64,000 bases of DNA from Spirosoma utsteinense (GCF_014282275.1 NZ_VFIA01000007.1:141899-205898), one strand, 5' to 3'; shown: positions 41,435 to 51,378, counted from the first letter of the stretch. The notes: a model not told the origin generated them from the letters alone. Numbers and translations: made by a program.

Positions 41435-44400
41435 CTAGAATCCTATCTGGAGTCCGGCCATAATCGTTCTTGCCTGCGGGAACTGCCCGTAGTCGATGCC
41501 ATTGGTCAGCGACGAGCCACCGAACGAGCCAATCTCCGGGTCGTAACCACTCTTGTAACCGGTTATCGTTAGCAGATTGGTAGTAGATACATACACACGG
41601 GCTCTGGTTATGAACGAAGTCCCCAGCGGAGCGAGCCAGTTTGCAGGCAGCGCATAGCCTACTGTTAGATTCTTCATCCGAATGTAGGAGCCACTCTCAA
41701 CGAAGCGATTGGAAGCCCGGGCGTTATGATTCGGGTCGCCGGCCACCGCCCGCGGTACGTCCGTAACCTGGCCTTCCCTCACCCAGCGGTCTAATACTGC
41801 CGTACCCGCGTTGAACAACCGGGTCATCCCTTCCAGATTATATTTTACAGTGCTGTAGATCTGGTTGCCCTGTACGCCCTGAATAAACAGCGTAAGATCC
41901 ACCCCTTTCCACTTGGCCGTGAAATTCGTTCCGTAGGTAAACTTGGGGAGGAATTGACCGATTTTGACTTTGTCACTCGGATCAACTTTACCGTCACCGT
42001 TTACATCGGTATATCGGATATCACCGGGCAGGGGCGAATTTTTATCGGCTACTACGTCGGTATATTGTGCTTTCCAGGAATCTACTTCACCCTGATTCTG
42101 GAAGATACCGTTGGTTTTGTAGCCGTAGAAATAACCAATAGGTTGCCCTACTTCGGTCTTGGTGATGTTATCCCCGTACCAGTCGCCACCAAAAATAGTG
42201 TTCCCCACGTCGCCCAACGAGATTACTTTGTTGCGAACGGCGCTGATGTTTCCATTCAACTGCCAGGTCAAAGCACCTTTGTTCGATTGGTACCCGGCCT
42301 GTAATTCAATTCCCCGGTTTTGAACGGAACCCACGTTGGCTAGTGGTGCCTCATCGTAGCCCATGGAGGGTGGAATAGGCCGGTTAAGGACCATGTCACG
42401 CGTCAGGTTATTGAAATAATCAACCGATACGGAGAACTTGCCATTCAACAGGGTAGCATCGATACCTACGTTGGTCATGGCCACACTTTCCCACTTCAGA
42501 TCCCGGTTGGCCAGTTTTCGGATCGTATAGCCCTGGCTTTCAATGGATGTCGTCTTATCGAACTCGTAATAAGGGTCGCTCGACAAGGTCGCCTGATAAC
42601 CGTAGTCACCAATATTGTTATTACCCACCAGGCCGTAGCTTCCGCGCAATTTCAGCTCGGTGATCGCCGGGATATTTTTCATGAATCTCTCTTCACTGAT
42701 TCTCCAGCCCGCCGAAGCCGCCGGAAAGTTGCCCCACTTTTTACCGGGCGCGTACTTGGACGAACCATCGCGACGAAACGATAAACCAAGCAGGTATTTA
42801 CCCGAATACTCGTAGTTAAGGCGACCAACGTAGGACAGAATAGCTGATTCTGCGCGTCCGGCACCAATGCGGGGGCTCGTTAAGTTAGTGGGCTCGATAA
42901 TCGCGTTGGTGATCGTATTATTACCACCTAAGTTGATATTTGAAAATACCGACGTTTGTTTCTCCGCTACGGCCGTTGCATTGATGGTGTGTTTGCCAAA
43001 GTCCTTAATATAGCTTAACTGGTTTGTGTAGATTGGCGCAACTGACTGTCCTCTGTCCTGCGAAATACTTGCATAACTGAGCGAGGCAAATCCACCCGGT
43101 CCGCTATCGTAACTGGGATTAACGGTACGGCCAATAGAGTTGTAGATGTTGATGCCACCCTGAAAGCGATATTTTAAACCAGTCAGTATTTCTACATCTA
43201 CGTAAAACGTACTGAAAACCGTATTGGATTGTGTCGTATTGCTGTTCAGGAGGACATTGCGCACGGGGTTCGATGGGTCGGTCCCATCTACGTTTTTCGA
43301 CCCTTCAAATCCGCCCAGGTTGTTGGGGTTATAAACAGGCAGGTACGGTATTGTATTGATAATATTCCGGATCTGCGTACCGATCGAACCACCATTTTGC
43401 TCAATGCGCCGGCTGTCATAGGCCAGATACAGGGTTTGCCCCAGCGTAACCCGCTTCCCGAGCTTGTGGTCCGAGTTGAGCCGGATATTACCCCGCTTAT
43501 AATCCGTGCCAAGCATGATCCCATCCTGGCTGAAGAAGCCGCCGGAGAGATAAAATTTTGACACATCATTCCCACCCGAAAGCTCAAGTCTGTGTTGCTG
43601 AATGGTCGCGTTCCGGAACATCTCATCCTGCCAGTCGGTGTCGGTCTGCCGGAAAGTCTGGGTAGCGCCCGTATAAATAGGTTGGTCTAAGCCGGTTTGC
43701 CAGCGAGGTGGTATACTCGTTCCGGCTGGTTTACCATTGTAGATATCTCCATTATTCAGCAGATCCGTTCCGTAGGCGATGTATTGATCCCGGTTCAGAA
43801 GCGGCAACTTTCTCCATGCCGTTTGTACCCCGACATAGGAATCGATAGTAACGCTCAGTTTCTTCGAGTTCGAGCGTTTGGTCGTAATAAGAATAACCCC
43901 GTTTGCGGCACGAGAGCCGTAAATGGCGGCAGCACTGGCGTCCTTCAATACTTCAATCGACTGAACGTCTTTTGGATCAACATTGGACCCGTCGCCAACG
44001 GGAACGCCATCCACGACATACAGCGGGTTGGCATTGTTTACCGTACCAACGCCCCGAATTCGGATAATGGGCGCTTCGCCCGGCGCACCATTGTTGGTTA
44101 CGGTTACCCCGGCAGCCCGGCCCTGTAGCGATTGTGATATGTTGGAAACAGGTAATACGCCAATCTCTTTGTCGGAAACCGAAGCGATGGCACCGGTCAG
44201 TGACGTTTTTCGCTGCGTTCCATAGCCGACTACGACCACTTCATTGAGCGTCTTATTGTCGGCAATAAGGGTAACATTAATCGCAGACTGATTACCTACA
44301 GCCACTTCTTTGGTGCCATAGCCGATAAAGGAAAAAACCAGCGTAGTACCTGAACCTTCCGGAACAGTCAATTTATAATTACCATTCACGTCTGTAGTCG

Positions 44401-44869
44401 TCCCTCGGTTCGTCGACTTTATCTGGATGTTTACGCCCGGCAAACCCTCCCCATTGTCGCCCGTGACCTGACCCGTAAGTTGTACGTCCTGCGCTGCCTC
44501 GTTGCTACGCTGAGTCGTTGAATTTTGCTGGGGGAGAGTAACCGGAACGGCTTCTCTTTTTATCAGAATCTGCTGACCAACAACCTCATATTTTAAGCTG
44601 AGGGGTGCCAGAATATGCTCCAGCAGTAAAGAAAGTTGCTCATTAGTAGCCTGATAGGTGACTTTCCGCTTCGATTGAATAATTTCCCGGCTGAACAGGA
44701 ATTGAACGTTTGCCTGTTTTTCAATTCGTTTAAAGACAGACTCAACGTCCTGATTTTTAGCGGAGAGGCTAATTCGTCGCTCTAAAAGATCCTGCGCTCT
44801 GCCATCGAAGGCGAAGCTGATGTTGACCAGGGCAAATGCAAACAAGAGTTGTAGACTTGTGATTTTCAT
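41435..44869 (-). CDS. SusC/RagA TonB-dependent receptor with STN domain
   Basis: About 1144 residues from the ATG at 44869 (MKITSLQLLFAFALVNISFA, a good signal peptide); an upstream ATG at 44911 adds 14 residues. After the signal peptide come a secretin/TonB N-terminal short domain (about 45-110; QDVESVFKRIEKQANVQFLF), a carboxypeptidase-regulatory-like domain (GLPGVNIQIKSTNRGTTTDV), the TonB box region (LNEVVVVGYGTQRK), a plug with GRAAGVTVTNNGAPGE and LKDASAAAIYGSRAANGVIL, and a 22-strand barrel. The STN domain means it should signal through the FecR anti-sigma factor and ECF sigma factor encoded just upstream. It imports oligosaccharides across the outer membrane. Confidence 0.96.
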   Translation of the reverse strand: MKITSLQLLFAFALVNISFAFDGRAQDLLERRISLSAKNQDVESVFKRIEKQANVQFLFSREIIQSKRKVTYQATNEQLSLLLEHILAPLSLKYEVVGQQILIKREAVPVTLPQQNSTTQRSNEAAQDVQLTGQVTGDNGEGLPGVNIQIKSTNRGTTTDVNGNYKLTVPEGSGTTLVFSFIGYGTKEVAVGNQSAINVTLIADNKTLNEVVVVGYGTQRKTSLTGAIASVSDKEIGVLPVSNISQSLQGRAAGVTVTNNGAPGEAPIIRIRGVGTVNNANPLYVVDGVPVGDGSNVDPKDVQSIEVLKDASAAAIYGSRAANGVILITTKRSNSKKLSVTIDSYVGVQTAWRKLPLLNRDQYIAYGTDLLNNGDIYNGKPAGTSIPPRWQTGLDQPIYTGATQTFRQTDTDWQDEMFRNATIQQHRLELSGGNDVSKFYLSGGFFSQDGIMLGTDYKRGNIRLNSDHKLGKRVTLGQTLYLAYDSRRIEQNGGSIGTQIRNIINTIPYLPVYNPNNLGGFEGSKNVDGTDPSNPVRNVLLNSNTTQSNTVFSTFYVDVEILTGLKYRFQGGINIYNSIGRTVNPSYDSGPGGFASLSYASISQDRGQSVAPIYTNQLSYIKDFGKHTINATAVAEKQTSVFSNINLGGNNTITNAIIEPTNLTSPRIGAGRAESAILSYVGRLNYEYSGKYLLGLSFRRDGSSKYAPGKKWGNFPAASAGWRISEERFMKNIPAITELKLRGSYGLVGNNNIGDYGYQATLSSDPYYEFDKTTSIESQGYTIRKLANRDLKWESVAMTNVGIDATLLNGKFSVSVDYFNNLTRDMVLNRPIPPSMGYDEAPLANVGSVQNRGIELQAGYQSNKGALTWQLNGNISAVRNKVISLGDVGNTIFGGDWYGDNITKTEVGQPIGYFYGYKTNGIFQNQGEVDSWKAQYTDVVADKNSPLPGDIRYTDVNGDGKVDPSDKVKIGQFLPKFTYGTNFTAKWKGVDLTLFIQGVQGNQIYSTVKYNLEGMTRLFNAGTAVLDRWVREGQVTDVPRAVAGDPNHNARASNRFVESGSYIRMKNLTVGYALPANWLAPLGTSFITRARVYVSTTNLLTITGYKSGYDPEIGSFGGSSLTNGIDYGQFPQARTIMAGLQIGF

Positions 44870-45013
44870 GATCCTGACCCAAACACTGCGGTGAAGTAAA
44901 ATGTAATGCATAAGTTTGTTTACGTTGTTGTTCTTTTTGAAGAATGGACAAGAAAATCCCTTACCCTTATCAAGGGTTATGTGTTAGACGAGCACAGAAA
45001 TGGGGGACTTTAC

Positions 45014-45042
45014 AGGCGATAGTGTTGGACGCACTATCGCCT
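45014..45042. promoter_or_regulatory. 11-bp hairpin in the FecR-SusC gap
   Basis: AGGCGATAGTG at 45014-45024 pairs with CACTATCGCCT at 45032-45042 around a 7-nt loop, about midway between the FecR stop and the SusC start. The T-run (TTTT) follows on the plus strand only, so it is not a minus-strand terminator. It may partly separate the regulator genes from the SusC transcript, or be an RNA-processing site. A second small stem (ACCCTTGATAAGGGT) lies closer to SusC, near 44970. Confidence 0.45.
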
Positions 45043-45105
45043 TTTGTCGTTAGAAGATTAACGCTGCACCATAGCGGGCTTTTGTTGTTAAGGGTTCAGG
45101 AATAG

Positions 45106-46185
45106 TTAATTACATCCGGCGCTTTCAATAATGACCTGGTTATTCACTACGTCAAAGCTGGATTCTATTGTCTGGCATATAAGCCGGATCTTTTCAAGGA
45201 ATGGAACATCATTTAGCTGGCCCGTAAATGTGCAGTTTTTGAGAAGCTTACGATCATAGACAATTGGCATATGATACGCAGCCTCCAACTGGGTAAGGAC
45301 GTCGGGAACTGGTGTAAAATCAAATTTGAATGGCTGGCTAATAATAGCTGACGACCCTGTCTCCAGCGGCTGGGTTGCCCTTGTTTCAACCTTATCCGTC
45401 TTAGCGTTCAGGTTGAGCTGCTGGTTAACGGCCAGCCGGACTTCCTTTTGAGAAGAACCCGGAGCGTTAACCGGCGTGACCGTTACATTCCCCGTCTTTA
45501 CTTTCACAAAAGCGTCCGATTCATTCGCAAATGAGCGAATCTGAAAGCTGGTGCCCGTTACCCTGGTCGTCAGGCGATTTGTGTACACGAGAAACGGTTT
45601 AGCCGGATTTTTGGCAACTTCAAAGAAACCCTCACCCTGAAGGTAAACTTCCCGAAGGTCATGCGTTGGCCCCATCCGAAATCGAATCTGGCTATTAGCC
45701 GACAGCAGTACCGATGATTGTTCGGGAAGGAGGACCGTCATCGACCGGTTAGCCTTATTCTTCACGACTTTCCACTCACCAGTGGGTGTAGCCTGCCTTT
45801 CTGTACCTATGCCTGCTAACGACTGAATCGTTGGTTTATCAAGTTGCCACCAGATCAAAACAGATAGAATGCTGGCTGCAGCTACCCAACGTCCCCATTG
45901 CCAACTGATCAATGGCTTAACCGGCGTGTAGGTATCAGGAAGCTGATCCAGAATTTGCTGTGTTTTTACGTTTATCTGCTGATCCGTGAGTGACATCTCC
46001 TTTCCATGGAGGGTCAGGAATACCGCCACGGCTTGCTCATAGAGATCAAACTTTTCCGGATGTTCAGCCAGCCACTGCTGCCAGACCAACTGGTCTTCCG
46101 TACGCTTTTCCAGGACCCATGTCCGAAAAGCGTCATTTTCTAAAAAATCCTCGATAGTAGAAAGATTTCCAGGTGGAAGCAGCAT
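45106..46185 (-). CDS. FecR-family anti-sigma factor
   Basis: 359 residues. A cytoplasmic N-terminal helical region (about 1-95; DAFRTWVLEKRTEDQLVWQQ, EHPEKFDLYEQAV), one membrane segment (about 98-117; WVAAASILSVLIWW), a FecR beta domain (about 150-270; GEWKVVKNKANRSMTVLLPE, GEGFFEVAKNPAKPF) and a C-terminal DUF4974-like module (about 285-355; PVPDVLTQLEAAYHMPIVY, CTFTGQLNDVPFLEKI). It should hold the ECF sigma factor until the STN domain of SusC signals substrate binding. It is 58 nt downstream of the sigma gene. Confidence 0.95.
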   Translation of the reverse strand: MLLPPGNLSTIEDFLENDAFRTWVLEKRTEDQLVWQQWLAEHPEKFDLYEQAVAVFLTLHGKEMSLTDQQINVKTQQILDQLPDTYTPVKPLISWQWGRWVAAASILSVLIWWQLDKPTIQSLAGIGTERQATPTGEWKVVKNKANRSMTVLLPEQSSVLLSANSQIRFRMGPTHDLREVYLQGEGFFEVAKNPAKPFLVYTNRLTTRVTGTSFQIRSFANESDAFVKVKTGNVTVTPVNAPGSSQKEVRLAVNQQLNLNAKTDKVETRATQPLETGSSAIISQPFKFDFTPVPDVLTQLEAAYHMPIVYDRKLLKNCTFTGQLNDVPFLEKIRLICQTIESSFDVVNNQVIIESAGCN

Positions 46186-46243
46186 TGGTACTTTTTGGAT
46201 ATTTTTATTGATAGTATGGAGATTCTGGCTTGGGATACCCTTC

Positions 46244-46849
46244 TTAAAGCAAACTTTTTTTAAGAAAAATGCAGATCATCAAAAGGAGGGGCACCAGCCA
46301 TTTCGTACGGAGCTTGCTGAGGGCTTTCTGTAAAAAATTGGAAACCGACTGGCGGTTTACATCCATGACTTCGGCGATCTCGGGAATGGACAGGTTTTCG
46401 TAGTAGCGGAGATACAGGGCTTCCCGTTCGCGGGCCGGTAGTGCGGCCAGTTGGGCTTGTATCGTATTTGTTAAAATGGATAAGGACTCCTGTTGAATCA
46501 TCAACGCTTCGGTGTCCGTGTCGTCGGCTACGGCGATTTCCCAGTCCAATTCCTGAAAAGGTAGCCGGTGCTGAGAGCGTACATATTGGAGTATATGATG
46601 CCTTAATGCCTTTAAGAGGTAATGCTTTATGGAATCGGTCTGATTGATCTGCAAGCGATTTTGCCAGAGCTGTAGAAAAAGCTCCTGGATACAATCGTCA
46701 ACCACCGCCCCATCGATCATAAATTTTAACCCATAGTGTCTCAGCACGCGATAGTAGCGATTAACCAACTGGCCTAATGCCTCTTTATCGCCCGTGCGGT
46801 ATGAGTGCCACAATGCTTGGTCCGGGGTTTGTGAAGTCTTGACGTCCAC
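46244..46849 (-). CDS. ECF-type RNA polymerase sigma factor
   Basis: 201 residues with sigma region 2 (about 25-90; LGQLVNRYYRVLRHYGLKF, IQELFLQLWQNR) and region 4 (about 130-185; ALPAREREALYLRYYENLS, EIAEVMDVNRQSVSNFL). The C-terminus is hydrophobic (WLVPLLLMICIFLKK), seen in some SusC-linked ECF factors and possibly part of anti-sigma contact. It is the first gene of the sigma-FecR-SusC-SusD series and probably drives its expression. Confidence 0.95.
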   Translation of the reverse strand: MDVKTSQTPDQALWHSYRTGDKEALGQLVNRYYRVLRHYGLKFMIDGAVVDDCIQELFLQLWQNRLQINQTDSIKHYLLKALRHHILQYVRSQHRLPFQELDWEIAVADDTDTEALMIQQESLSILTNTIQAQLAALPAREREALYLRYYENLSIPEIAEVMDVNRQSVSNFLQKALSKLRTKWLVPLLLMICIFLKKSLL

Positions 46850-47624
46850 TTAAATACACGTTGGTGAAAATTTGTATAGTTCTATTCAGTCGTAATCATT
46901 TAGCGCAAGCCTGCCTTGAAGAGTTGTGTCCTTTTTTAACCAGGCGCTAAACCAGTATGATCAAAGCCAATGGGCTGCAACCCATAGTTCATGCCTGTAG
47001 TTTTCATAAAGAAAGACTTCTGCGAACATAAATTTTATGGCTTCTTTTCTGCCAGCGCACCAGCCATACGTTTATGTGTCTCATAATCAATTGTTTACCT
47101 TATTGTGTATATATGACACTATTCAGGACATGTGCTACCTGTTACCGTAGCCCCACAACTACTAGTACCAGTAGCTGTTCAAGCAAAAGCATTCTGACAG
47201 ACAATAAATTACAGATTGTATAATCGACTTAGCGTCAGACAACAACTAACTATAAGCGTAAGTTAACCTTTTTGTTTCAAGAAGAATACAATTTTACAGC
47301 AATATAATCATAGATCATTTACTTTTTTTAACAAATAGAGACTGTATTTTAACATTATTAGAGCCTATGCATCATCGTGACTTATTCAACCAGCGCTTAT
47401 GGAACAATGACCAAGTATGTAAAGTAGACCGACTTGCTGCCAAATTGGATCAACGTGGAGATTCCCACTGGTCGAGAGGCTTATGCGATCGCACGTGATA
47501 TCGATAAACCGTTGCTGGTCACCACCTGGACAAAAGCCTGTTTGAGGAAGTAAACCGATATAGTATTCTTTGCCCTATAGCTGAATCCGCCACTTTCGGC
47601 TTTGGTTTTCTTACGGATCGACCC
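46850..47624. other. 775-nt gap with no clear gene; possible coding remnant
   Basis: AT-rich stretch upstream of the sigma factor gene, probably holding its promoter, though I could not assign -33/-7 boxes. The only protein-like signal is a plus-strand frame at 47407-47553 that starts MTKYVK, meets an in-frame TAG at 47425 and then reads LPNWINVEIPTGREAYAIAR followed by 19 more codons to a stop. It may be a decayed gene or chance. No RNA gene is seen. Confidence 0.4.
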
Positions 47625-48548
47625 CTACCAGCGATCAGCATATTTCTCTTTTAAGTAGGCCAATCGGCCTCGTTTAGTGGCACGAGTGTCCAAAAAACTA
47701 AATAGGGGTTCAGCTACTTTTTGTAGGCCTACCATGTGCGAATCATTCAAACGAATAAACAACGCTAAATCAGACAGCTTTTTCGGCGTTCCGCTCTCAC
47801 TGGCTAACCCATCTTTAGCCAGCCCTCTTGAGATCAGGAGCGCTTCCTCAAAATCCCGGTTTCCGGGTGAAACGGTCACTTTGACCAGGCTTTCCTTACC
47901 GGACAGGTTATTAAAAAAATGCTTTTGCCCCGCTTGAATTGTGGCCATCTGACCTTCCTGTAACACGAGCGTCTGATCACCCTGGCCAACGGTTAATTCC
48001 CCTTTCAGCACCTCGAACGTTTCCGAAAACAACTGATGGTAGTGCCAGGGTGTACTTTCTCCGGGCAGGATACTGAATTCCAATATAGTGTCCCCCCCTT
48101 CCGACGCCGACGAGATCCGCTTAACGTAGGCTCCGTAACTCTCTGGCGGGTTCATACCTATTTCGGGCGTTGACTGCCCTAAAAAATAACAAAGTATCCA
48201 TAGGGTGACGACAGTGCCCCCATGAATGAGCATGGCCCATAGATTACTGCCGGGGGTATGCCACACGATGAGCATATCGGCGAAGGGAATAAGGGAACCG
48301 GCCAGTAAGGTCAGAAACAGGGGTCGTCGGTACTGAGACCAGGCTAGCAGGACAATGATTAATCCGGAGAAGATGTCGCGGATGCCTTTGATGGAATGAA
48401 AGGCGTAGTTAGGCTCTTTGTAGTTAAGGCCAAATCCTTGTTCCCCTAGCTCAGGGGCCAGCAGAAAACGACCGCCGATGAAGAGTAGCCCCAAACCAAT
48501 CAGCAGGCTGATCAGCCTGACCGGGAACGAAATACGTTGCGTTGTCAT
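47625..48548 (-). CDS. Membrane DUF4267-like domain fused to a cupin domain
   Basis: 307 residues from the ATG at 48548 (MTTQRISFPVRL); an ATG at 48605 directly abuts the upstream stop codon (TGAATG) and adds 19 hydrophobic residues. The N-terminal half (about 1-125) has four membrane helices and DUF4267 features (GGRFLLAPELGEQGFGL, KGIRDIFSGLIIVLLAW). The C-terminal half is a cupin (about 155-240; GESTPWHYHQLFSETFEVLK, GQKHFFNNLSG) with His ligands for a metal. DUF4267 is normally a stand-alone protein of about 120 residues, so the fusion is unusual. The adjacent Crp/Fnr-type gene suggests joint expression. Function unknown. Confidence 0.85.
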   Translation of the reverse strand: MTTQRISFPVRLISLLIGLGLLFIGGRFLLAPELGEQGFGLNYKEPNYAFHSIKGIRDIFSGLIIVLLAWSQYRRPLFLTLLAGSLIPFADMLIVWHTPGSNLWAMLIHGGTVVTLWILCYFLGQSTPEIGMNPPESYGAYVKRISSASEGGDTILEFSILPGESTPWHYHQLFSETFEVLKGELTVGQGDQTLVLQEGQMATIQAGQKHFFNNLSGKESLVKVTVSPGNRDFEEALLISRGLAKDGLASESGTPKKLSDLALFIRLNDSHMVGLQKVAEPLFSFLDTRATKRGRLAYLKEKYADRW

Positions 48549-48605
48549 AACCTTGTGCAGTTGAAAGTACAGCACAAAATTGATGAGCAAACACAACGCC
48601 TGCAT

Positions 48606-49220
48606 TCACTCAGGTGAAGAAAGACGGGTATAGTCTTTACCAGACCATCGGGCCCGGATACGGCTCAACGACTGAGGCTTAATTCCCACATAAGAGGCAA
48701 TATGATACTGAGTAATGCGGGCCGAAAGGGCGGGATATTCATCTAAAAATGCCTGGTAACGTATCTCCGGGGAATCGGTATAGAGCGAGGTAAGCTGCCT
48801 AATCGTTTTGACGAAAACCTGTTCGATCACTACGCGACCAAACCGTTCCCCATAGGTCAGTTCGGCAAACAAGCGCTGCAGGTTAGGGAATGAGATAATG
48901 ACTAACGCTGAATCCTCAATGGCTTGGATAGCCCGCCGGCAGGGCCGTTGCGAAAGAAAGCTTTCATAATCACAGACAAACTCGTTTTCCAAACCAAAGC
49001 TATAAATCTTCTCGTCCCCATCCTGATTGATAAAATACCGTACTAAGCCTGTCTGGATGAACCCTACGTGTTGACAAACCTGACCTGCTTGTACAAAATA
49101 ATCTCCCTTTTCCAGAGACAAGGGCTGGAACAAGGCGTGTAATAGGGCAATGTCCGTTTCACTGAGTGGTACTATCAGTCGTATCTCCTCGATGAGCGTA
49201 GTCAGCGGGTAATTCAACAT
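48606..49220 (-). CDS. Crp/Fnr-family transcriptional regulator
   Basis: 204 residues: cyclic-nucleotide-binding-like beta-roll (about 25-120; LEKGDYFVQAGQVCQHVGFI, GLVRYFINQDGDEKIYSFG), a dimerisation helix, and a C-terminal HTH (YHIASYVGIKPQSLSRIRAR). It is of the short Bacteroidota type whose ligand is usually unknown; no Fnr iron-sulfur cysteines are present. Its stop codon is directly followed by the ATG of the DUF4267-cupin frame. It is divergent from the NmrA-like gene across a 262-nt gap that should hold both promoters. Confidence 0.93.
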   Translation of the reverse strand: MLNYPLTTLIEEIRLIVPLSETDIALLHALFQPLSLEKGDYFVQAGQVCQHVGFIQTGLVRYFINQDGDEKIYSFGLENEFVCDYESFLSQRPCRRAIQAIEDSALVIISFPNLQRLFAELTYGERFGRVVIEQVFVKTIRQLTSLYTDSPEIRYQAFLDEYPALSARITQYHIASYVGIKPQSLSRIRARWSGKDYTRLSSPE

Positions 49221-49482
49221 TATTTCTGTTGTATAATCAAGCCATATGCCAGCTAATCATCCAAATCTCGACTTAATCGGTAAGTTCTCAACTACCGCTC
49301 CTCTATAAGATACCTGATCTGCTGTATTAACGGGTCTTTAGTGCGGCATCAAACTACGATGGGTCCATTATTTTCCACTAGCTAGTTTCCTGATAACCGG
49401 TTTGACTACACCCCCGGTGGATTTGGCTAATTTGTTTTGGCGATGGGTCAGGACCTTTGTATCCACAAAACAATTAGAAGAC

Positions 49483-50379
49483 ATGAAAATTATTGTAACC
49501 GGTTCGGTAGGTAACATTAGCAAACCCTTAGCCCGGGAGTTAGTCCAAAAAGGACACACCGTCACGGTGGTAAGCAGCCGTACGGACAGACAACGAGAAA
49601 TAGAAGCACTTGGCGCGAAGGCAGCCATCGGCTCCCTGGAAGACGTCGATTTTTTAACCCGCCTGTTTACCAGCGCCGATGCCGTGTATACCATGGTGCC
49701 ACCGGGCAACTACCTTGACCCAACACTCGACCTGCGGGCATACTACAACCGTATTGCCCACCACTATGCACAGGCAATCGAGCAGTCTGGCGTGAAACGT
49801 ATCGTGCACCTGAGCAGCGTTGGCGCTCACCTGAGTGAACATACAGGCAACATACTTTGCCATTATGATGTGGAGCAAATTCTGAATCAGCTTTCCGACG
49901 TTGCCATCACCTTCATGCGGCCAACCTCATTCTATTACAACCTGTATGGTTATGCAGGGATGATCAAAACAGTCGGCTATATCGCGGCTAATTATGGGGC
50001 AGACGACGTAGTGCCCTGGGTATCTCCAAATGACATTGCGGCTGCGGTTGCCGACGAGTTGGTAACCCCGCTTGCGGGAAGAAAGATACGCTACGTAGCG
50101 AGTGATGAATTGAGCTGTAACGAAGTAGCCCGAATTCTGGGCAAGGCTATTGGAAAACCTGATCTGCCATGGATCATCATCTCAGATGAGCAGATGCAAA
50201 GCGGGCTGGAGTCGGCTGGCCTATCACCGCTGATCTCGAAGAGTCTTGTGGAAATGTATGCCAGCCAGCATACGGGAGATTTGTCAGCAGACTATGAACA
50301 AAACCGGCCGGCGGTAATGGGTAAGGTGAAGATAGTGGATTTCGCCAGCGAATTTGCGGCCGCCTATTCTCAGAATTAA
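49483..50379 (+). CDS. NmrA/SDR-like NAD(P)-binding protein
   Basis: 298 residues from the ATG at 49483 (MKIIVTGSVGNISKPLAREL), where the Rossmann strand begins; the frame is open from 49402 but those 27 residues do not look like protein start. The glycine-rich motif is VTGSVGNISKPL, a little off the usual GxxGxxG. VVSSRTDRQREIEALGAKAA suggests NADP(H) binding, and YNLYGYAGMIKTVGYIAANY and WVSPNDIAAAVADEL match the NmrA-like atypical SDR group (quinone reductase or redox sensor types). The AraC gene follows by 12 nt, so the pair is an operon. Substrate unknown. Confidence 0.9.
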   Translation: MKIIVTGSVGNISKPLARELVQKGHTVTVVSSRTDRQREIEALGAKAAIGSLEDVDFLTRLFTSADAVYTMVPPGNYLDPTLDLRAYYNRIAHHYAQAIEQSGVKRIVHLSSVGAHLSEHTGNILCHYDVEQILNQLSDVAITFMRPTSFYYNLYGYAGMIKTVGYIAANYGADDVVPWVSPNDIAAAVADELVTPLAGRKIRYVASDELSCNEVARILGKAIGKPDLPWIIISDEQMQSGLESAGLSPLISKSLVEMYASQHTGDLSADYEQNRPAVMGKVKIVDFASEFAAAYSQN

Positions 50380-50391
50380 TTACCTTGGCCT

Positions 50392-51312
50392 ATGGCACAC
50401 ACCAAACCGCAGCGGTTTAAAACCATAAGCGAATTTCATCACTTCCGGGGCCTACCCCGACCCGAGCACCCCCTGATCAGCCTGGTTAATGCTGAAGATA
50501 TAAAGCATTCAGGTAGCCGAGTGCCGACAGCCATGGTGTTTGATTTCTATTCGATTGCCCTCAAGAAGAACTTTAACGCCAAGGTAAAGTACGGGCAAAC
50601 AACGTATGATTTCGATGAAGGCGTGCTGACGTTTATGTCGCCGGGCCAGCTACTTAGTGTAGAACTCGAAGAAGGCAAAGAGTTGGAGCAATCGGGATGG
50701 TTACTGTTCATCCATCCCGATTTCCTCTGGGGTACTCCGCTGGCTAAGAAGATCAAAAACTATGCATTCTTTGAGTATACCGTACATGAAGCCTTATTTC
50801 TTTCGGACAAAGAAGAAGCTGTCATCAGGAGCATCATCGGCCTTATTGACCAGGAGTACCGGTCCAATATTGATAAGTTCAGCCAGGAACTCATCGCCAG
50901 TCAGCTGGAGACCTTACTGACGTACGCAGAACGCTTTTACGAGCGGCAGTTCGTTACGCGGAAAATTCAAGGTCATCAGTTGCTGGATCGATTTGAAGAA
51001 ATTCTAACGGCAAACTTTAAGAGTGACCGGTTGATGGAAAAAGGTTTGCCGGCGGTAGGTGATCTGGCATCCGCCCTGAATATCTCCTCCAATTACTTAA
51101 GCAGCCTGTTGCGAACCCTCACTGGCCTGAATGCCCAGCAGCATATCCACAACCGGTTGATTGAAATAGCGAAAGAAAAACTTTCGACCACCGATCTATC
51201 GGTCAGCGAAGTTGCCTATAGCTTAGGTTTTGAACACCCGCAGTCGTTCAGCAAGTTTTTTAAGACCAAGACCCATCTGTCCCCGCTGGCGTTCCGGCAG
51301 TCGTTCAACTAA
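50392..51312 (+). CDS. AraC-family transcriptional regulator
   Basis: 306 residues with an N-terminal cupin-like sensing domain (KVKYGQTTYDFDEGVLTFMS) and a C-terminal double HTH (about 220-306): VGDLASALNISSNYLSSLLR and VSEVAYSLGFEHPQSFSKFF, ending KTHLSPLAFRQSF. The gene is 12 nt downstream of the NmrA-like gene and probably controls it. This pairing of a small oxidoreductase with an AraC regulator is common in Bacteroidota accessory regions. Confidence 0.94.
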   Translation: MAHTKPQRFKTISEFHHFRGLPRPEHPLISLVNAEDIKHSGSRVPTAMVFDFYSIALKKNFNAKVKYGQTTYDFDEGVLTFMSPGQLLSVELEEGKELEQSGWLLFIHPDFLWGTPLAKKIKNYAFFEYTVHEALFLSDKEEAVIRSIIGLIDQEYRSNIDKFSQELIASQLETLLTYAERFYERQFVTRKIQGHQLLDRFEEILTANFKSDRLMEKGLPAVGDLASALNISSNYLSSLLRTLTGLNAQQHIHNRLIEIAKEKLSTTDLSVSEVAYSLGFEHPQSFSKFFKTKTHLSPLAFRQSFN

Positions 51313-51351
51313 CCCAAAGAGACGTCGTATCAAAAAGTGACCCTTAATTTC

Positions 51352-51378
51352 TTCGATGTACCTGTCATGTACATCGAA
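51352..51378. terminator. Perfect 10-bp hairpin between convergent genes
   Basis: TTCGATGTAC at 51352-51361 pairs perfectly with 51369-51378 across a 7-nt loop, 40 nt after the AraC stop codon and facing the convergent methyltransferase gene. There is no T-run on either side, so it is a weak candidate terminator or mRNA 3'-end stabiliser. Confidence 0.4.
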
